Of a DNA stretch of 64,000 nt, positions 44,501 to 53,785 are shown piece after piece. Where the stretch lies: NCBI GenBank assembly GCA_964562855.1, contig CAZLVB010000001.1:1-64000 (forward strand), written 5' to 3'. This DNA is from 2-12-FULL-41-17 sp964562855. Lineage in GTDB: Bacteria; Patescibacteriota; Microgenomatia; Curtissbacterales; GWA2-41-24. A model generated the notes under the pieces. It had not been told where the DNA came from, ran no database searches, and saw only the letters and a list, made by a program, of their open reading frames with translations. How positions within the stretch are numbered: position 1 is the stretch's first letter; each line of letters begins with the position of its first letter. Both the position numbers and the translations under genes were made by a program.

Positions 44501-45924
44501 TAATTAACTTGGTGAATTTTGACAATTTTAATAAAATGGTCGAATCCAATAGAAACTGTTTTTGCGGGGAAACTTCTTTCGTACTTTATTTTTAAATAAT
44601 AAGATGGTTCATCAAATCCAAAAACGTATAAGTTTCCACCCCCCTCTTGTGGCCCCTTCCCCAAGGCTTTGAACAAAAAGGGGTAACCGTTATTAATTGC
44701 AAGTGGCAAGCTGTAATGTACATTAAATGTGTCTTGGGCGGAATCACGGATAACATAGGTGACCGCTTCTTTTTTAATTCTGTAGTTGATTACACTTTTA
44801 TAATTTATATTACTTTTAATATTCATGAATAAAAAAAATGTAATAAATATTAAAAAGATAAGAAAATTTTTTCTGATTACAAAAGAAATAATAATGATAA
44901 ATGGTAATAAGGATTGTAGGAGGTAATAATCTGGAATATGTCCCTTGTAAAACAAGAATCCAAAAACTGGCAAGAATAACCATACAGGAAAAATAAAAAA
45001 TAGGTTGTTTTTTTTCTTGAGTAGAAAATAGGTTCCTAATACAACAAGGCACAGAATGAATATCAGGAAAATAGTATTTGCAGATTGAAAAAGATAATTG
45101 GCAAAAAACGGCAGATTTATATTTCTAACAAGATAAATTGATTTATTGAAATAATTTTGAGAACCTGCGTTCTGGCTTATGAATTTTAGAAAATTTTCCC
45201 AAAGAATATTATCGTGCCTAAAATTAAAAATAATTAACGGAAGAAAGTTTAGTAAAAAAGCAGCAACTGCAAGTACAAAATAGAAATAATTTTTCCTTTC
45301 TCTTAAGAAAGCCGTTAAAATAAATGCGACGGCAGAAAAAATGAAAACCGGGTTAAAATTTACGGTAGCAATCCCCGCTATGAAAGCCCCTATTATCAAA
45401 AAAATACTTTTCCTCCTGAAATATTGATAAATCGAGTACATAAGTCCAATTGACGAAAGAAATAAGAAATAATTACTGTTGACTCCCCACTCATACGAAA
45501 TTTGAGCAAAGGATACTGAATAAATAATGGTAGAAATAAGAGCAGTCTTTGCGTCGAAAATGCTTCTTATCACAATATATAGAATTGGAATAGTGATAGT
45601 TCCTAAAATGGCGTAAAAATAAGGAACGCAATCCGGCAGAAGACTGCAAAACTTGTAGGGGATGAATTGAATCCAATTATGCAAAGGTCCAAGGTAAAAT
45701 CCTTTGAAAGAAAGCTCTTGCCCTATAAGAGTTACCTTGTGATTTACAAAAAAGTCATATGCGGAATTTGCGGCATACTCCTGATCAAAATCGAAAGGGA
45801 ATCCCTCACGAATTTTGTAAAATCGCAAGAGTGCACCAGCTAAAATAACAAGTAAAAGCGGAATTGCGCCAACGTATCTATTTATAGATGCCCCGAAGGT
45901 CATTAAGGCGAACTTTGACAACAT
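44500..45924 (-). CDS. GT39-type GT-C glycosyltransferase, GD.G.D-related subgroup
   Basis: 474 residues with about eleven hydrophobic segments. PFDFDQEYAANSAYDFF at 44-60 is the acidic loop; TLIGQELSFKGFYLGPLHNWIQ follows, similar to the LLGP...YLGP..YW pattern of the genes at 26200 and 47657. The first 15 residues are polar and may reflect too early a start, since they overlap the upstream GT2 by 47 bases. The role is sugar transfer from a lipid-phosphate donor. Confidence 0.8.
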   Translation of the reverse strand: MLSKFALMTFGASINRYVGAIPLLLVILAGALLRFYKIREGFPFDFDQEYAANSAYDFFVNHKVTLIGQELSFKGFYLGPLHNWIQFIPYKFCSLLPDCVPYFYAILGTITIPILYIVIRSIFDAKTALISTIIYSVSFAQISYEWGVNSNYFLFLSSIGLMYSIYQYFRRKSIFLIIGAFIAGIATVNFNPVFIFSAVAFILTAFLRERKNYFYFVLAVAAFLLNFLPLIIFNFRHDNILWENFLKFISQNAGSQNYFNKSIYLVRNINLPFFANYLFQSANTIFLIFILCLVVLGTYFLLKKKNNLFFIFPVWLFLPVFGFLFYKGHIPDYYLLQSLLPFIIIISFVIRKNFLIFLIFITFFLFMNIKSNINYKSVINYRIKKEAVTYVIRDSAQDTFNVHYSLPLAINNGYPFLFKALGKGPQEGGGNLYVFGFDEPSYYLKIKYERSFPAKTVSIGFDHFIKIVKIHQVN

Positions 45925-46633
45925 CTCTCAGCATTCTTAAAGAGTCTTTTATTGGGCTAACCCTGGTGGTGGCAACATGATGCCAGATAATTGGTACTTC
46001 TTTGATTTTATACCCGTGTTTTTTAGCAATGAATAATAATTCGACATCGAATGCCGTGACGAGTGCCCCCTTAATTCTCTTCCCCTTGCCATAAACCTTA
46101 AGTTTTCCAAATAATTCCTTCGCAACATTACTCTTGAAACATTTGAATCCTGCCTGAGTATCCCAAATTCCCCTGACTGCAATAAATTGCACTACAAGAT
46201 TAAAGACAAGCCCCATTAAGTGCCTATAAAACGGCTCCTTCTCCCTCTTTGCGCCAGGCAGTTGCCTTGAACCTATGACGATATCGTATTCGGGAAAATG
46301 AGGCAAGAGTTTTTCAATCTCTGAAATCGGTGTGGCTTGGTCAAAGTCGGTAAAAAGAACAAATTCTCCTTTTGCAGCGAGTACTCCAGTTTTGACAGTT
46401 TCGGCCTTACCTTGGTGAGGATTTTTAATTAAACGAAAGTTTTTGTATTTTTTGACAAATTTTTCTGCCAATTGCGAAGTTTTATCCTCAGAACCATCAT
46501 CAATTATTATTGCTTCATAAGAATAATTCTGTTGATCAAGATACTGCGGAACTTGCGCCAGAAGCCCTTTTTCAAAATTTGGCTCTTCGTTATAGGCGGG
46601 AATAACAACAGAAAGGAAGATTTTGTCTGGCAT
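45878..46633 (-). CDS. GT2 dolichyl-phosphate glucosyltransferase (ALG5)-like
   Basis: 251-residue GT-A enzyme making polyprenyl-phosphate glucose or a related lipid sugar. SVVIPAYNEEPNFEKGL, AIIIDDGSEDKTSQLA, HQGKAETVKTGVLAAKG and LFTDFDQATPISEIEKLL are ALG5 hallmarks, as is the later WDTQAGFKCFKSNVAKELF. No Shine-Dalgarno is present; a TATAAT formed by the edge of the palindromic repeat lies 6 bases upstream of the ATG, so the message is probably leaderless. It heads the GT39 genes at 44500 and 43016, which may use its product. Confidence 0.88.
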   Translation of the reverse strand: MPDKIFLSVVIPAYNEEPNFEKGLLAQVPQYLDQQNYSYEAIIIDDGSEDKTSQLAEKFVKKYKNFRLIKNPHQGKAETVKTGVLAAKGEFVLFTDFDQATPISEIEKLLPHFPEYDIVIGSRQLPGAKREKEPFYRHLMGLVFNLVVQFIAVRGIWDTQAGFKCFKSNVAKELFGKLKVYGKGKRIKGALVTAFDVELLFIAKKHGYKIKEVPIIWHHVATTRVSPIKDSLRMLRDVVKVRLNDLRGIYK

Positions 46634-46639
46634 TTAATT

Positions 46640-46645
46640 ATTATA
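46640..46645 (-). promoter_or_regulatory. -10 box formed by the palindrome edge
   Basis: Minus strand TATAAT, 6 bases from the ATG of the ALG5-like gene. Four of its six bases belong to the TATATCAG arm of the palindrome at 46642-46698, so the repeat carries or donated the promoter. Confidence 0.5.
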
Positions 46646-46698
46646 TCAGCAGATCGCTTTGGCACACTTCGTCGTGCCAAGAGCGCTCCTCTGATATA
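46642..46698. repeat. REP-like palindromic element, copy 2
   Basis: TATATCAG (46642-46649) pairs with CTGATATA (46691-46698). Inside, TTTGGCAC pairs with GTGCCAAG around a short loop. Same arms and core as the copy at 1845-1910, in the same orientation relative to the genes. It occupies most of the 97-base gap between pyrB and the ALG5-like gene. Confidence 0.75.
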
Positions 46699-46730
46699 CT
46701 TTTAGCTTACACTAAAATCTGAGGTTTTGC

Positions 46731-47639
46731 CTATGCGTTGTCAAAAAGCATTTTTAGAAGTGCCATTCTGACGAAGACTCCGTTATGAGCTTGTTCGAAA
46801 TAAAGGGCTCTGGGATCCGAATCTACTTCTTGGCTTATTTCATCAACGCGCGGTAGAGGGTGAAGTATTAACGCGGTTTTTTTAATATATTTTAGAGCTT
46901 TTTTGTCTAAAATATATTTACCTGAATATTTTTTGTAATCTTCGCCTAAGTATTCTTTAGGGATTCTAGTTTGATAAATTACGTCTGCTTTCTTAATTGC
47001 TTCTAAGTAATCTTCGGTTTCGGAAAATCGAACTTTTTTGGCGCTAAAATATTTTCTGAAATCGGTTGGGATACGTAAAGATTTCGGTGAAACGAAAATA
47101 ATATTGACACTCGGATAATTTGCCAATAAATAGGAAAGAGAATGCACAGACCTGTAAACGGACAGTGCTCCTGCCATAGCTATGGTAAACCTGGGATTTT
47201 TGACTTTGGAAAAGATAGTGTATAGATCCAGCAACGCTTGAGTCGGATGCTCTCCGCCTCCGTCGCCCGCATTAATGACTGGCACGGTAGAATAGCTAGC
47301 CGCCAAGCGGGCCGAACCGATTTTTGGATGCCTAATTACTATAACATCGCAATAATCATCTACGATCCTTATGGTATCCTCGAGAGTTTCTCCTTTAATC
47401 GCTGATGAGAATTCCTTAGCGTTTTCTGTTGATATAGTTGACCCGCCTAATTTGATCATTGCCGATTCGAAAGAAAATCTAGTCCTGGTTGATGGTTCGT
47501 AAAAAAGCGTGGCCATTATTTTTTTGTTTAGAAAATTCTGATTGTATTTCCCATTCTGGATTTCGTCTGCAATTTTAAAAAGCTTAGTCACCGTATCTTT
47601 ATCAAATTGCTGTGCCGAAATTATGTGTTTAATTCTCAT
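46731..47639 (-). CDS. pyrB: Aspartate carbamoyltransferase, catalytic chain
   Basis: 302 residues; joins carbamoyl phosphate and aspartate in pyrimidine synthesis. EPSTRTRFSFESA (STRTR at 50-54) binds carbamoyl phosphate, SSAIKGETLEDT carries the catalytic lysine, VIRHPKIGSARLAA and GDGGGEHPTQALLDL follow, and HPLPRVDEI near residue 265 closes the active site. The length fits the family. No pyrI regulatory chain is adjacent. TATAAT lies 6 bases before the ATG, suggesting its own leaderless transcript among glycan genes. pyrC is about 30 kb away. Confidence 0.96.
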   Translation of the reverse strand: MRIKHIISAQQFDKDTVTKLFKIADEIQNGKYNQNFLNKKIMATLFYEPSTRTRFSFESAMIKLGGSTISTENAKEFSSAIKGETLEDTIRIVDDYCDVIVIRHPKIGSARLAASYSTVPVINAGDGGGEHPTQALLDLYTIFSKVKNPRFTIAMAGALSVYRSVHSLSYLLANYPSVNIIFVSPKSLRIPTDFRKYFSAKKVRFSETEDYLEAIKKADVIYQTRIPKEYLGEDYKKYSGKYILDKKALKYIKKTALILHPLPRVDEISQEVDSDPRALYFEQAHNGVFVRMALLKMLFDNA

Positions 47640-47645
47640 AGTCTG

Positions 47646-47651
47646 ATTATA
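47646..47651 (-). promoter_or_regulatory. -10 box directly upstream of pyrB
   Basis: Minus strand TATAAT, then 6 bases, then the ATG of pyrB, in the 17-base gap after the GT39 gene at 47657. Confidence 0.5.
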
Positions 47652-47656
47652 CTGCT

Positions 47657-49255
47657 TTATCCACCTTTAACTGCCGGTTTCCCAGCGGGATTGGGTGCCC
47701 CTGGCCAGTGAGTAAGCTTAAAAACCTTAATGCCGATTTCGGGTAAGTCCCATTCACCGACTATTTGCGCTCTTCCGAACCCGGCAATTTCCCAAATGGG
47801 ATGTCCAAGTGGCGCACATGTTCTAGTTTCACAAACTACCAAAAGTTGCTCCGTTACTAATGTTTCAAGCTCGGTTGGACGAAATCCTTTTATTTCTAGA
47901 AAATACCTATATGCATGATCGCTATTGTGATCGGCAATCAGCGCAAAATTAAAAGGCTTATCTTCGCTTATTTTTGTCACAAAACCGGAAACGGTTGATG
48001 TTTGTTCAATTAATCTATTTGGAGGGTATCTAAAAAGACCATTTGAAACAAAATATGCAACTGTTATGGCAGTTAAAATAAATGTAAAACTTCTAAAAAA
48101 AATGTTCTTCCAGAAAACACTAATAACTAAACCAAATAACAGAAAGGGTGCGGGGAACATAAATCCGAAGTAGTAATCAAAAAGCTGGCCAGCATAAAGC
48201 CTCGCACCCAGTAAGCCCCCCAAAAACCAGATGATACCTATGGAAAAAATTAGTTTTTTCTCACTAAATTTCCAATTTTTGGCCAGTCCATATATTCCTC
48301 CAACTGCCAAAAACCAGTAAAATATCTTCGTGATAATTGTTTTATTGAGCTCTGATATGAATTCCAATAAGATATTACCGGTATTTGAGGCTTGCCAAAC
48401 CAAATTTATCCTTTTGTAGCCAACAGTTGATCCCCGAGTTATAAATTCCCAGATTGTTTTAAAGTTAGGAAAATTATTTTTAATTTCGAACAATAAAAAT
48501 GGCAAAACGGTGACAATTGCTCCCGCTAACCCAGCAGCAAGATAAATGGGCCATTTTTTAAAACTAACATTAAAAAACAACACTAAGGTTGAAAGTAAAA
48601 ATAAAACTGTTGCTAAATAGTGAAGCTGGATAGCGATGCCAAAGCACGCACCGGCAAGAAGAAAATAGATGACTTTTTTCTTTTGGATGCCTTTATAGAG
48701 AAAATAGAATAAGAGAAGCGCAAAAAATGGTAATGGGTTGGGATTCCAGGAAGATCTTGAATACCTAACAATAAGCGGGGCTGTTGCGTATAAAAAGCCG
48801 GCAAGAATTGCCGGCCAATAGCCCGCAGTTTCTGCAAGAAACTTAAAAAGTAAGAGCACGGTTAAGGCGCCAAATGCCGCCACCATGTATGAGGGTCCTA
48901 CCGGGTCATATCGCCATAAATATAAGAATGGTGCGCCCATCCAATAATAAATTGGGCCAAGGTAGAAACCGCCTACAGAGGCAGTTGGACCTAAAAACGT
49001 TGGCCTTTTTTCCATTATCATCTTTCTCATAACTAGCATATCTCTCCCCTCGTCTCCCAAAAAAACAACATAATCTCTAACCTTCCAAAATCGGAAGAAC
49101 ATGGCAGTTAAAATTAAAATCAAAAAAATAATGAATTTTATTTTCGAATCCGCGAAACCACTGCTTCCCGCTCGGGGATGAAGTGGATGAGAAAACATCC
49201 TCCAAAGTCGACTGGTAAGTGAAGATGTCATATTTTTAAATTTTCCAAACTTCAT
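47657..49255 (-). CDS. GT39-type GT-C glycosyltransferase, GD.G.D subgroup
   Basis: The ATG at 49255 is preferred because AGGGAG lies 6 bases upstream; a TTG at 49276 abuts the preceding stop but has no such site. This gives 532 residues. LGDEGRDMLVMRKMI at 66-80 and FLGPTASVGG...FYLGPIYYW match the gene at 26200. Residues about 22-38 (SHPLHPRAGSSGFADSK) and the last dozen (PNPAGKPAVKGG) look like repeat-derived additions outside the family core. About eleven hydrophobic segments. An outer-face sugar transferase is likely. Confidence 0.84.
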   Translation of the reverse strand: MKFGKFKNMTSSLTSRLWRMFSHPLHPRAGSSGFADSKIKFIIFLILILTAMFFRFWKVRDYVVFLGDEGRDMLVMRKMIMEKRPTFLGPTASVGGFYLGPIYYWMGAPFLYLWRYDPVGPSYMVAAFGALTVLLLFKFLAETAGYWPAILAGFLYATAPLIVRYSRSSWNPNPLPFFALLLFYFLYKGIQKKKVIYFLLAGACFGIAIQLHYLATVLFLLSTLVLFFNVSFKKWPIYLAAGLAGAIVTVLPFLLFEIKNNFPNFKTIWEFITRGSTVGYKRINLVWQASNTGNILLEFISELNKTIITKIFYWFLAVGGIYGLAKNWKFSEKKLIFSIGIIWFLGGLLGARLYAGQLFDYYFGFMFPAPFLLFGLVISVFWKNIFFRSFTFILTAITVAYFVSNGLFRYPPNRLIEQTSTVSGFVTKISEDKPFNFALIADHNSDHAYRYFLEIKGFRPTELETLVTEQLLVVCETRTCAPLGHPIWEIAGFGRAQIVGEWDLPEIGIKVFKLTHWPGAPNPAGKPAVKGG

Positions 49256-49276
49256 GGGATGCTCCCTGGATTGCAA

Positions 49277-50464
49277 TTAAGATTCTTTCCAGATCAGCAG
49301 CGTATTTAAAAGATAGTTTGCGAATAATCCGATAATTACTCCTACTGCCAAGCCGATTTGCTCATGAAGAGAAAGAACTCTGGCAAAAAATAAGATAGAA
49401 GTGAGCTGAATTAGTGGGCTGGCAAAGGATGTCGCATTAAATTTAAGAAACCTTAAAAAAATGGAGCCGTCGCGCGAACGATGTTTAAATGTCCAATTAT
49501 CGTGAAACAGAAAGTTCAAAATTATAGATAGCTCGATAGAAACTATTGACGAAACTAAAAGCCTATCAAGAGTAACTGAAAATACTTTAGGTGCATGCTC
49601 GAAGCTGGGAATAAAGCTGAATAGAGGTTTTGCCAGTATTGGCAAGAAATAAATCTCTCCCCTGTTGAAAATTCCCAGCGTTATAGCATTTGTTAAATAA
49701 CTTGCCACACCGACTGTCAAAAATTTAAAGAAGGTTCTTGAACGTTCAATTCTAACCCTAATGCCAAATTTCAAAACATCCAAGGTGTAGGCAATAATTT
49801 TGGCTTTTGAATAGCCCCTTTTGCGGTCTTCGAAAGTTATAGGTATTTCTTTAATCTTTGCGCCAGCTTTGATAGCAGCATATAAAAAAGCCGGTTGAAT
49901 TATGTAAGTTTTAGCCCTCCATGGAACTTTTGAAAAATCGATTTTTTCGAATAATGTTTTAGTAAAAACTCTGTAGGAATTTGTATATTCAGATAAATTA
50001 AACGTACCCCAACTAAATTTACAATAGAGAGCAGAACCCCTTGTAAAGAGTCTCCTGTGCCATCCCAGTCGATTCTTACCACCTTTTGTGAGCCTTGAAC
50101 CGTTTACTAAATCGAAACCTTTTTTTATGTATTCAACCATTTTAGGTAGCGATGCTGGGTCATGTGACAGGTCTCCATCCATTTGAGCAAGTACATCGGC
50201 TTTGAGTCTGTCAATTGAATAACGATGTCCCTTGACGATGCCTACACCCAACCCTTTTTGTTTCACATCCAGGTAGTGCACTTTTGGATTTATTTTGGAG
50301 ATTCTTTTTACAGTTTCTGCAGTACCGTCAAGAGAGTGACTGTCAGAAACTAAAACGTGCAGATCGAAATCCGGCAGTAATTTGGAAGCTTGGAGAATTT
50401 TTTTTATTACTTCTTCTATATTCTCTCCCTCGTTATAGGTAGGGACATTGACCACAAGTCTCAT
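49277..50464 (-). CDS. DPM1-like GT2 fused to a GtrA-like membrane domain
   Basis: 395 residues in two parts. Residues 1 to about 235 are a polyprenyl-phosphate mannosyltransferase-like GT2: [31 protein letters not shown] (SDSHS in place of DDGS), [14 protein letters not shown] and [11 protein letters not shown]. Residues about 245-395 form a GtrA-like domain with four hydrophobic segments ([17 protein letters not shown]..., [18 protein letters not shown]). Such fusions couple synthesis of the lipid-phosphate sugar with its transfer across or anchoring in the membrane. It has an ATGA overlap with gmd, which suggests GDP-mannose or a derivative as donor (inference). Confidence 0.85.
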   Translation of the reverse strand: MRLVVNVPTYNEGENIEEVIKKILQASKLLPDFDLHVLVSDSHSLDGTAETVKRISKINPKVHYLDVKQKGLGVGIVKGHRYSIDRLKADVLAQMDGDLSHDPASLPKMVEYIKKGFDLVNGSRLTKGGKNRLGWHRRLFTRGSALYCKFSWGTFNLSEYTNSYRVFTKTLFEKIDFSKVPWRAKTYIIQPAFLYAAIKAGAKIKEIPITFEDRKRGYSKAKIIAYTLDVLKFGIRVRIERSRTFFKFLTVGVASYLTNAITLGIFNRGEIYFLPILAKPLFSFIPSFEHAPKVFSVTLDRLLVSSIVSIELSIILNFLFHDNWTFKHRSRDGSIFLRFLKFNATSFASPLIQLTSILFFARVLSLHEQIGLAVGVIIGLFANYLLNTLLIWKES

Positions 50465-51438
50465 CTGGAATTTTTCTTGAGGAGGTCTATATCTGCCTCG
50501 ACCATTATCTTGACAAGATCTTTAAAGGTAACTTGAGGCTGCCAACCCAAAATTTTGCGCGCTTTTGTGGAATCACCGATAAGAAAATCGACTTCGGCTG
50601 GTCTGAATAATTCCCGGGAAACTTTTACATATTTTTTCCAATTTTTTACGCCAATTACCTCAAAAGCCTCTTGGCAGAATTGGGCAACGGAGTGATTTTC
50701 CCCAGTTGCTATAACAAAATCATCTGGAAGCTTTTGCTGGAGCATCATCCACATAGCCTTCACGTAATCTCCGGCAAAACCCCAGTCACGTTTGGCATCC
50801 AAATTCCCGAGTACAATATGATCGGAAAGCCCTAGAAATATTCTGGCAACACCGTGGGATATCTTTCTGGTAACAAATTCTAAACCCCTCCTTGGCGATT
50901 CATGATTGAAAAGAATGCCGCTTACCGTAAACAAATCATATGATTCTCTGTAATTAATGGTGATCCAATGCGCATATACTTTTGCCACACCATAGGGGCT
51001 TCTTGGATGAAATGGCGTCTTTTCATTCTGTGGTGATTCTTTAACCATCCCGAACATTTCAGATGAAGAGGCCTGGTAAAATCTGGCATCAGGCTTTACT
51101 TGCCGTAGGGCTTCGAGCATTCTGGTTGCACCCAAAGCGGTAAATTCCCCCGTAAGAACTGGTTGTGACCATGAAGTTGCGACAAAGCTTTGAGCTGCCA
51201 GATTATAGACCTCATCGGGCATTGATTCAGACAGAGCCGAAGTTAACGACTGCTGATCTAAAAGATCACCCGGGATGAGAGTTATTCTATCCTCGATATG
51301 TTTAATTCTTTCGTAATTTGGCGTTGAGGTTCGTCTTGTCAGACCGAATACTTTATAATTTTTTGACAGCAAGAACTCTGCCAGATAAGATCCGTCCTGG
51401 CCTGTTATTCCCGTGATTAATGCTTTTTTTTGTGCCAT
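50461..51438 (-). CDS. gmd: GDP-mannose 4,6-dehydratase
   Basis: 325-residue SDR enzyme turning GDP-mannose into GDP-4-keto-6-deoxymannose. [18 protein letters not shown] at 6-23 is the NADP site; SSSEMFG (124-130) and PYGVAK (148-153) give the catalytic S/T-E-Y-K set (E127, Y149, K153). [15 protein letters not shown] and [16 protein letters not shown] are diagnostic of Gmd rather than other SDRs. It is followed in transcription by a GT2-GtrA and preceded by rmd with 3 bases between, as expected for a GDP-6-deoxysugar operon. Confidence 0.95.
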   Translation of the reverse strand: MAQKKALITGITGQDGSYLAEFLLSKNYKVFGLTRRTSTPNYERIKHIEDRITLIPGDLLDQQSLTSALSESMPDEVYNLAAQSFVATSWSQPVLTGEFTALGATRMLEALRQVKPDARFYQASSSEMFGMVKESPQNEKTPFHPRSPYGVAKVYAHWITINYRESYDLFTVSGILFNHESPRRGLEFVTRKISHGVARIFLGLSDHIVLGNLDAKRDWGFAGDYVKAMWMMLQQKLPDDFVIATGENHSVAQFCQEAFEVIGVKNWKKYVKVSRELFRPAEVDFLIGDSTKARKILGWQPQVTFKDLVKIMVEADIDLLKKNSR

Positions 51439-51441
51439 TTT

Positions 51442-52437
51442 TTAATTTCTTGCGCTTTTTCGTTCAAACTCAATTGTATCAGATAAGGTTTTTTCTATTG
51501 GAATTTCTGGTATCCATCCTGTTTGCTTTCTAAATTTTTCGAAATTGCAATACACTTTTTTTATTTCAATCGGCCTGAATAAATTTTTATTAACTCTTAT
51601 TTTAATTTTTACTTTCGAAAATAATATCAGTTTTTTAAGAATATCAGCAATTTTGTAAGCTTTTTGCGAACCCAGATTATAAACTTCGCCGGGTTTACCA
51701 ATTTCAGCGGCTAAGAAGTAGGCTCTGACCATGTCTCGCACATCGGTGAAGTCTCGCCAAACATCCAGATTGCCAACCTCTATTGTCCCGCCGTTATTTT
51801 TTTCAAGTGCCGCAATTTGTTCAGCAAACGCTGGTACAACAAAGTGGGGTGCTTGTCTGGGTCCGATGTGATTAAAAGGCCTAACTCTTACAATCTTTAG
51901 TTTACTTTGTAAGAAATACTGGAGGCCTAACATGTCCTGGGCTACTTTTGATACGGCATAGGGGGAAACTGGCGCAATGGGAGCATTTTCATCCACAGGT
52001 AAATGCTTGGCATCTATATTCCCATATTCTTCCGAAGAACCAATAACCAAAATCTTTGCTTTGGGATTGGTTTCTTTTACGGCATTAAGTAAATATATCT
52101 GCGGAAAAATATTATTGGCAAGAGTTTTTTTGGGAGTTTTAAAGCTTTCGGCTGCCGAAGAAACCGCAGCCAAATGAAAAACGTAATCCGGCTTAATATC
52201 TAAAACGTGATCTCTTACCTCTTTTTTTTTAAGTATGTTGCATGGTGACAAGTTAAGTTTGTGCTCAATGTGGGCAAGATTTTTAATTGAGTGATCGGGA
52301 TGAAAGAATCCAAAAATTGTAAATTTTTTGGCAAGAAGGTATTCGGCAAGATGACTGCCGGCAAAACCAGCAATACCTGTGATAAGAACCTTCTTCGAAG
52401 AACCTTGATTCCTGACGGAATTTAAAGCTTTTTTCAT
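51442..52437 (-). CDS. rmd: GDP-6-deoxy-4-keto-mannose reductase (Rmd-like)
   Basis: 331-residue SDR enzyme that would reduce the Gmd product to GDP-D-rhamnose. VLITGIAGFAGSHLAEYLL is the cofactor site, IGSSEEYGN the serine region and SPYAVSKVAQDML the YxxxK. VRPFNHIGPRQAPHFVVPAFAEQI is characteristic of the RMD/GDP-4-keto reductase group and differs from GDP-fucose synthase. An ATGA-type overlap with ugd and close linkage to gmd support the call. GDP-fucose or GDP-talose as product is less likely but not excluded. Confidence 0.85.
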   Translation of the reverse strand: MKKALNSVRNQGSSKKVLITGIAGFAGSHLAEYLLAKKFTIFGFFHPDHSIKNLAHIEHKLNLSPCNILKKKEVRDHVLDIKPDYVFHLAAVSSAAESFKTPKKTLANNIFPQIYLLNAVKETNPKAKILVIGSSEEYGNIDAKHLPVDENAPIAPVSPYAVSKVAQDMLGLQYFLQSKLKIVRVRPFNHIGPRQAPHFVVPAFAEQIAALEKNNGGTIEVGNLDVWRDFTDVRDMVRAYFLAAEIGKPGEVYNLGSQKAYKIADILKKLILFSKVKIKIRVNKNLFRPIEIKKVYCNFEKFRKQTGWIPEIPIEKTLSDTIEFERKSARN

Positions 52438-53738
52438 CGGCCGATTCCCACATATTTAAATCCTAATTGTTTTACCTTATCTATAACGAAAAAATTGCGG
52501 CCATCTATAATAATCGGTGTTTTTAGGAGCCTTTTAACAAGTCTTAGATCCAGTTCTTTAAATTCAGACCATTCTGTAATCAAAACCAGTGCGTCACAGC
52601 CCGAAAGGGCACTGTAGGCGTCTTTTGCGAATTTGATATTTGGCAAAATCCTTCTGGTGTTTTCCATGGCTTGTGGATCATAGGCGGTTATTTTCGCCTT
52701 TAGATCCAAAAGGTGTTTGATAATTTTGATTGCCGGTGCTTCCCTGATATCATCTGTGTTTGCTTTAAAAGCCAGTCCCAAAACAGCCAATCTTTTGCCT
52801 TCCAGATTTTTTCTTTTGCCTTCAGGCGCATCAAGGGCGTTTCTAATCTTGGTGATAAATTTAAGAATTTGATTCTCGTTAATGGCATCTACCGCCCTTA
52901 GAAGTGCCAAGTCGTAGCCGAAAAACTGACCGATTGAAATAAAAGCCAAGACGTCTTTAGGCAGACAAGAGCCACCATAACCTACACCGGGATATAAGAA
53001 AGAGCGCCCGATGCGCTTGTCTTGCCCTACTCCTTCCAGCACTTTTTCGACATCCGCGCCGACCTTTTCGCAGAGATTTGCAATATCGTTTGCAAAGGAA
53101 ACTTTCGTGGCCAGGAGTGCGTTTGATGCGTATTTAATTAATTGAGCGCTGCGCATGTCACAGATAATACGATTTCCGGAAATCGGCGCGTGCAATTCCA
53201 AAAGCATCCTTTGAGCCTTCTTGCTTGCAGAGCCGATAACAATCCTGTCTGGATTGAGCGTGTCTTCAATAGCTGTTCCTTCTCTTAAAAACTCAGGCGA
53301 CGAGGCAAATTCAAATTTACTTTTGGCATATTTTTTGGCAGTTTGTTCAAGATCATCCTCGAAACCGATTGGAATGGTACTTTTTATGGTAATCAGAGTA
53401 TATCCGGCAAGATTTTTAGCCGTTTCTTCGACCGCTGAAAAGAGATATGAAAGATCCGCCTCTCCGTTATTTTTCGGAGGTGTTCCGACACAAATAAAAA
53501 CTATTTTGGATTTCGGGACGGATTGGCTATAACTTGTAGTGAAAAGGAGTCTTTTTGCGTTTATATTTCTTTTGACATAATCTGCAAGTTGCGGTTCAAA
53601 AAAAGGTATTTTGGCTTTTTTTAGATTTTCAACTCTCTTTTTATCAATGTCGACACAATAAACCTTATTTCCTAAATCCGAAAAAATAGCTGCGGTGACT
53701 AATCCAACATAACCAGCGCCGACTACTGTCAGAGTCAT
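52434..53738 (-). CDS. ugd: UDP-glucose 6-dehydrogenase
   Basis: 434 residues; oxidises UDP-glucose to UDP-glucuronate with two NAD. VVGAGYVGLVTAAIFSDLG at 5-23 binds NAD, CVGTPPKNNGEADLSYL, SSPEFLREGTAIEDTLNPDR near 147-164 and GVGYGGSCLPKD with the catalytic Cys258 are all present, with LAFKANTDDIREAP in the C-terminal half. The length is normal. No Shine-Dalgarno is obvious. A small GGTAC/GTACC foldback lies in the 47-base gap upstream. Confidence 0.95.
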   Translation of the reverse strand: MTLTVVGAGYVGLVTAAIFSDLGNKVYCVDIDKKRVENLKKAKIPFFEPQLADYVKRNINAKRLLFTTSYSQSVPKSKIVFICVGTPPKNNGEADLSYLFSAVEETAKNLAGYTLITIKSTIPIGFEDDLEQTAKKYAKSKFEFASSPEFLREGTAIEDTLNPDRIVIGSASKKAQRMLLELHAPISGNRIICDMRSAQLIKYASNALLATKVSFANDIANLCEKVGADVEKVLEGVGQDKRIGRSFLYPGVGYGGSCLPKDVLAFISIGQFFGYDLALLRAVDAINENQILKFITKIRNALDAPEGKRKNLEGKRLAVLGLAFKANTDDIREAPAIKIIKHLLDLKAKITAYDPQAMENTRRILPNIKFAKDAYSALSGCDALVLITEWSEFKELDLRLVKRLLKTPIIIDGRNFFVIDKVKQLGFKYVGIGR

Positions 53739-53785
53739 ATTAAAAGGGTATCACGGGTACCAAAAGTACCACAAGTTCTTGGTTA

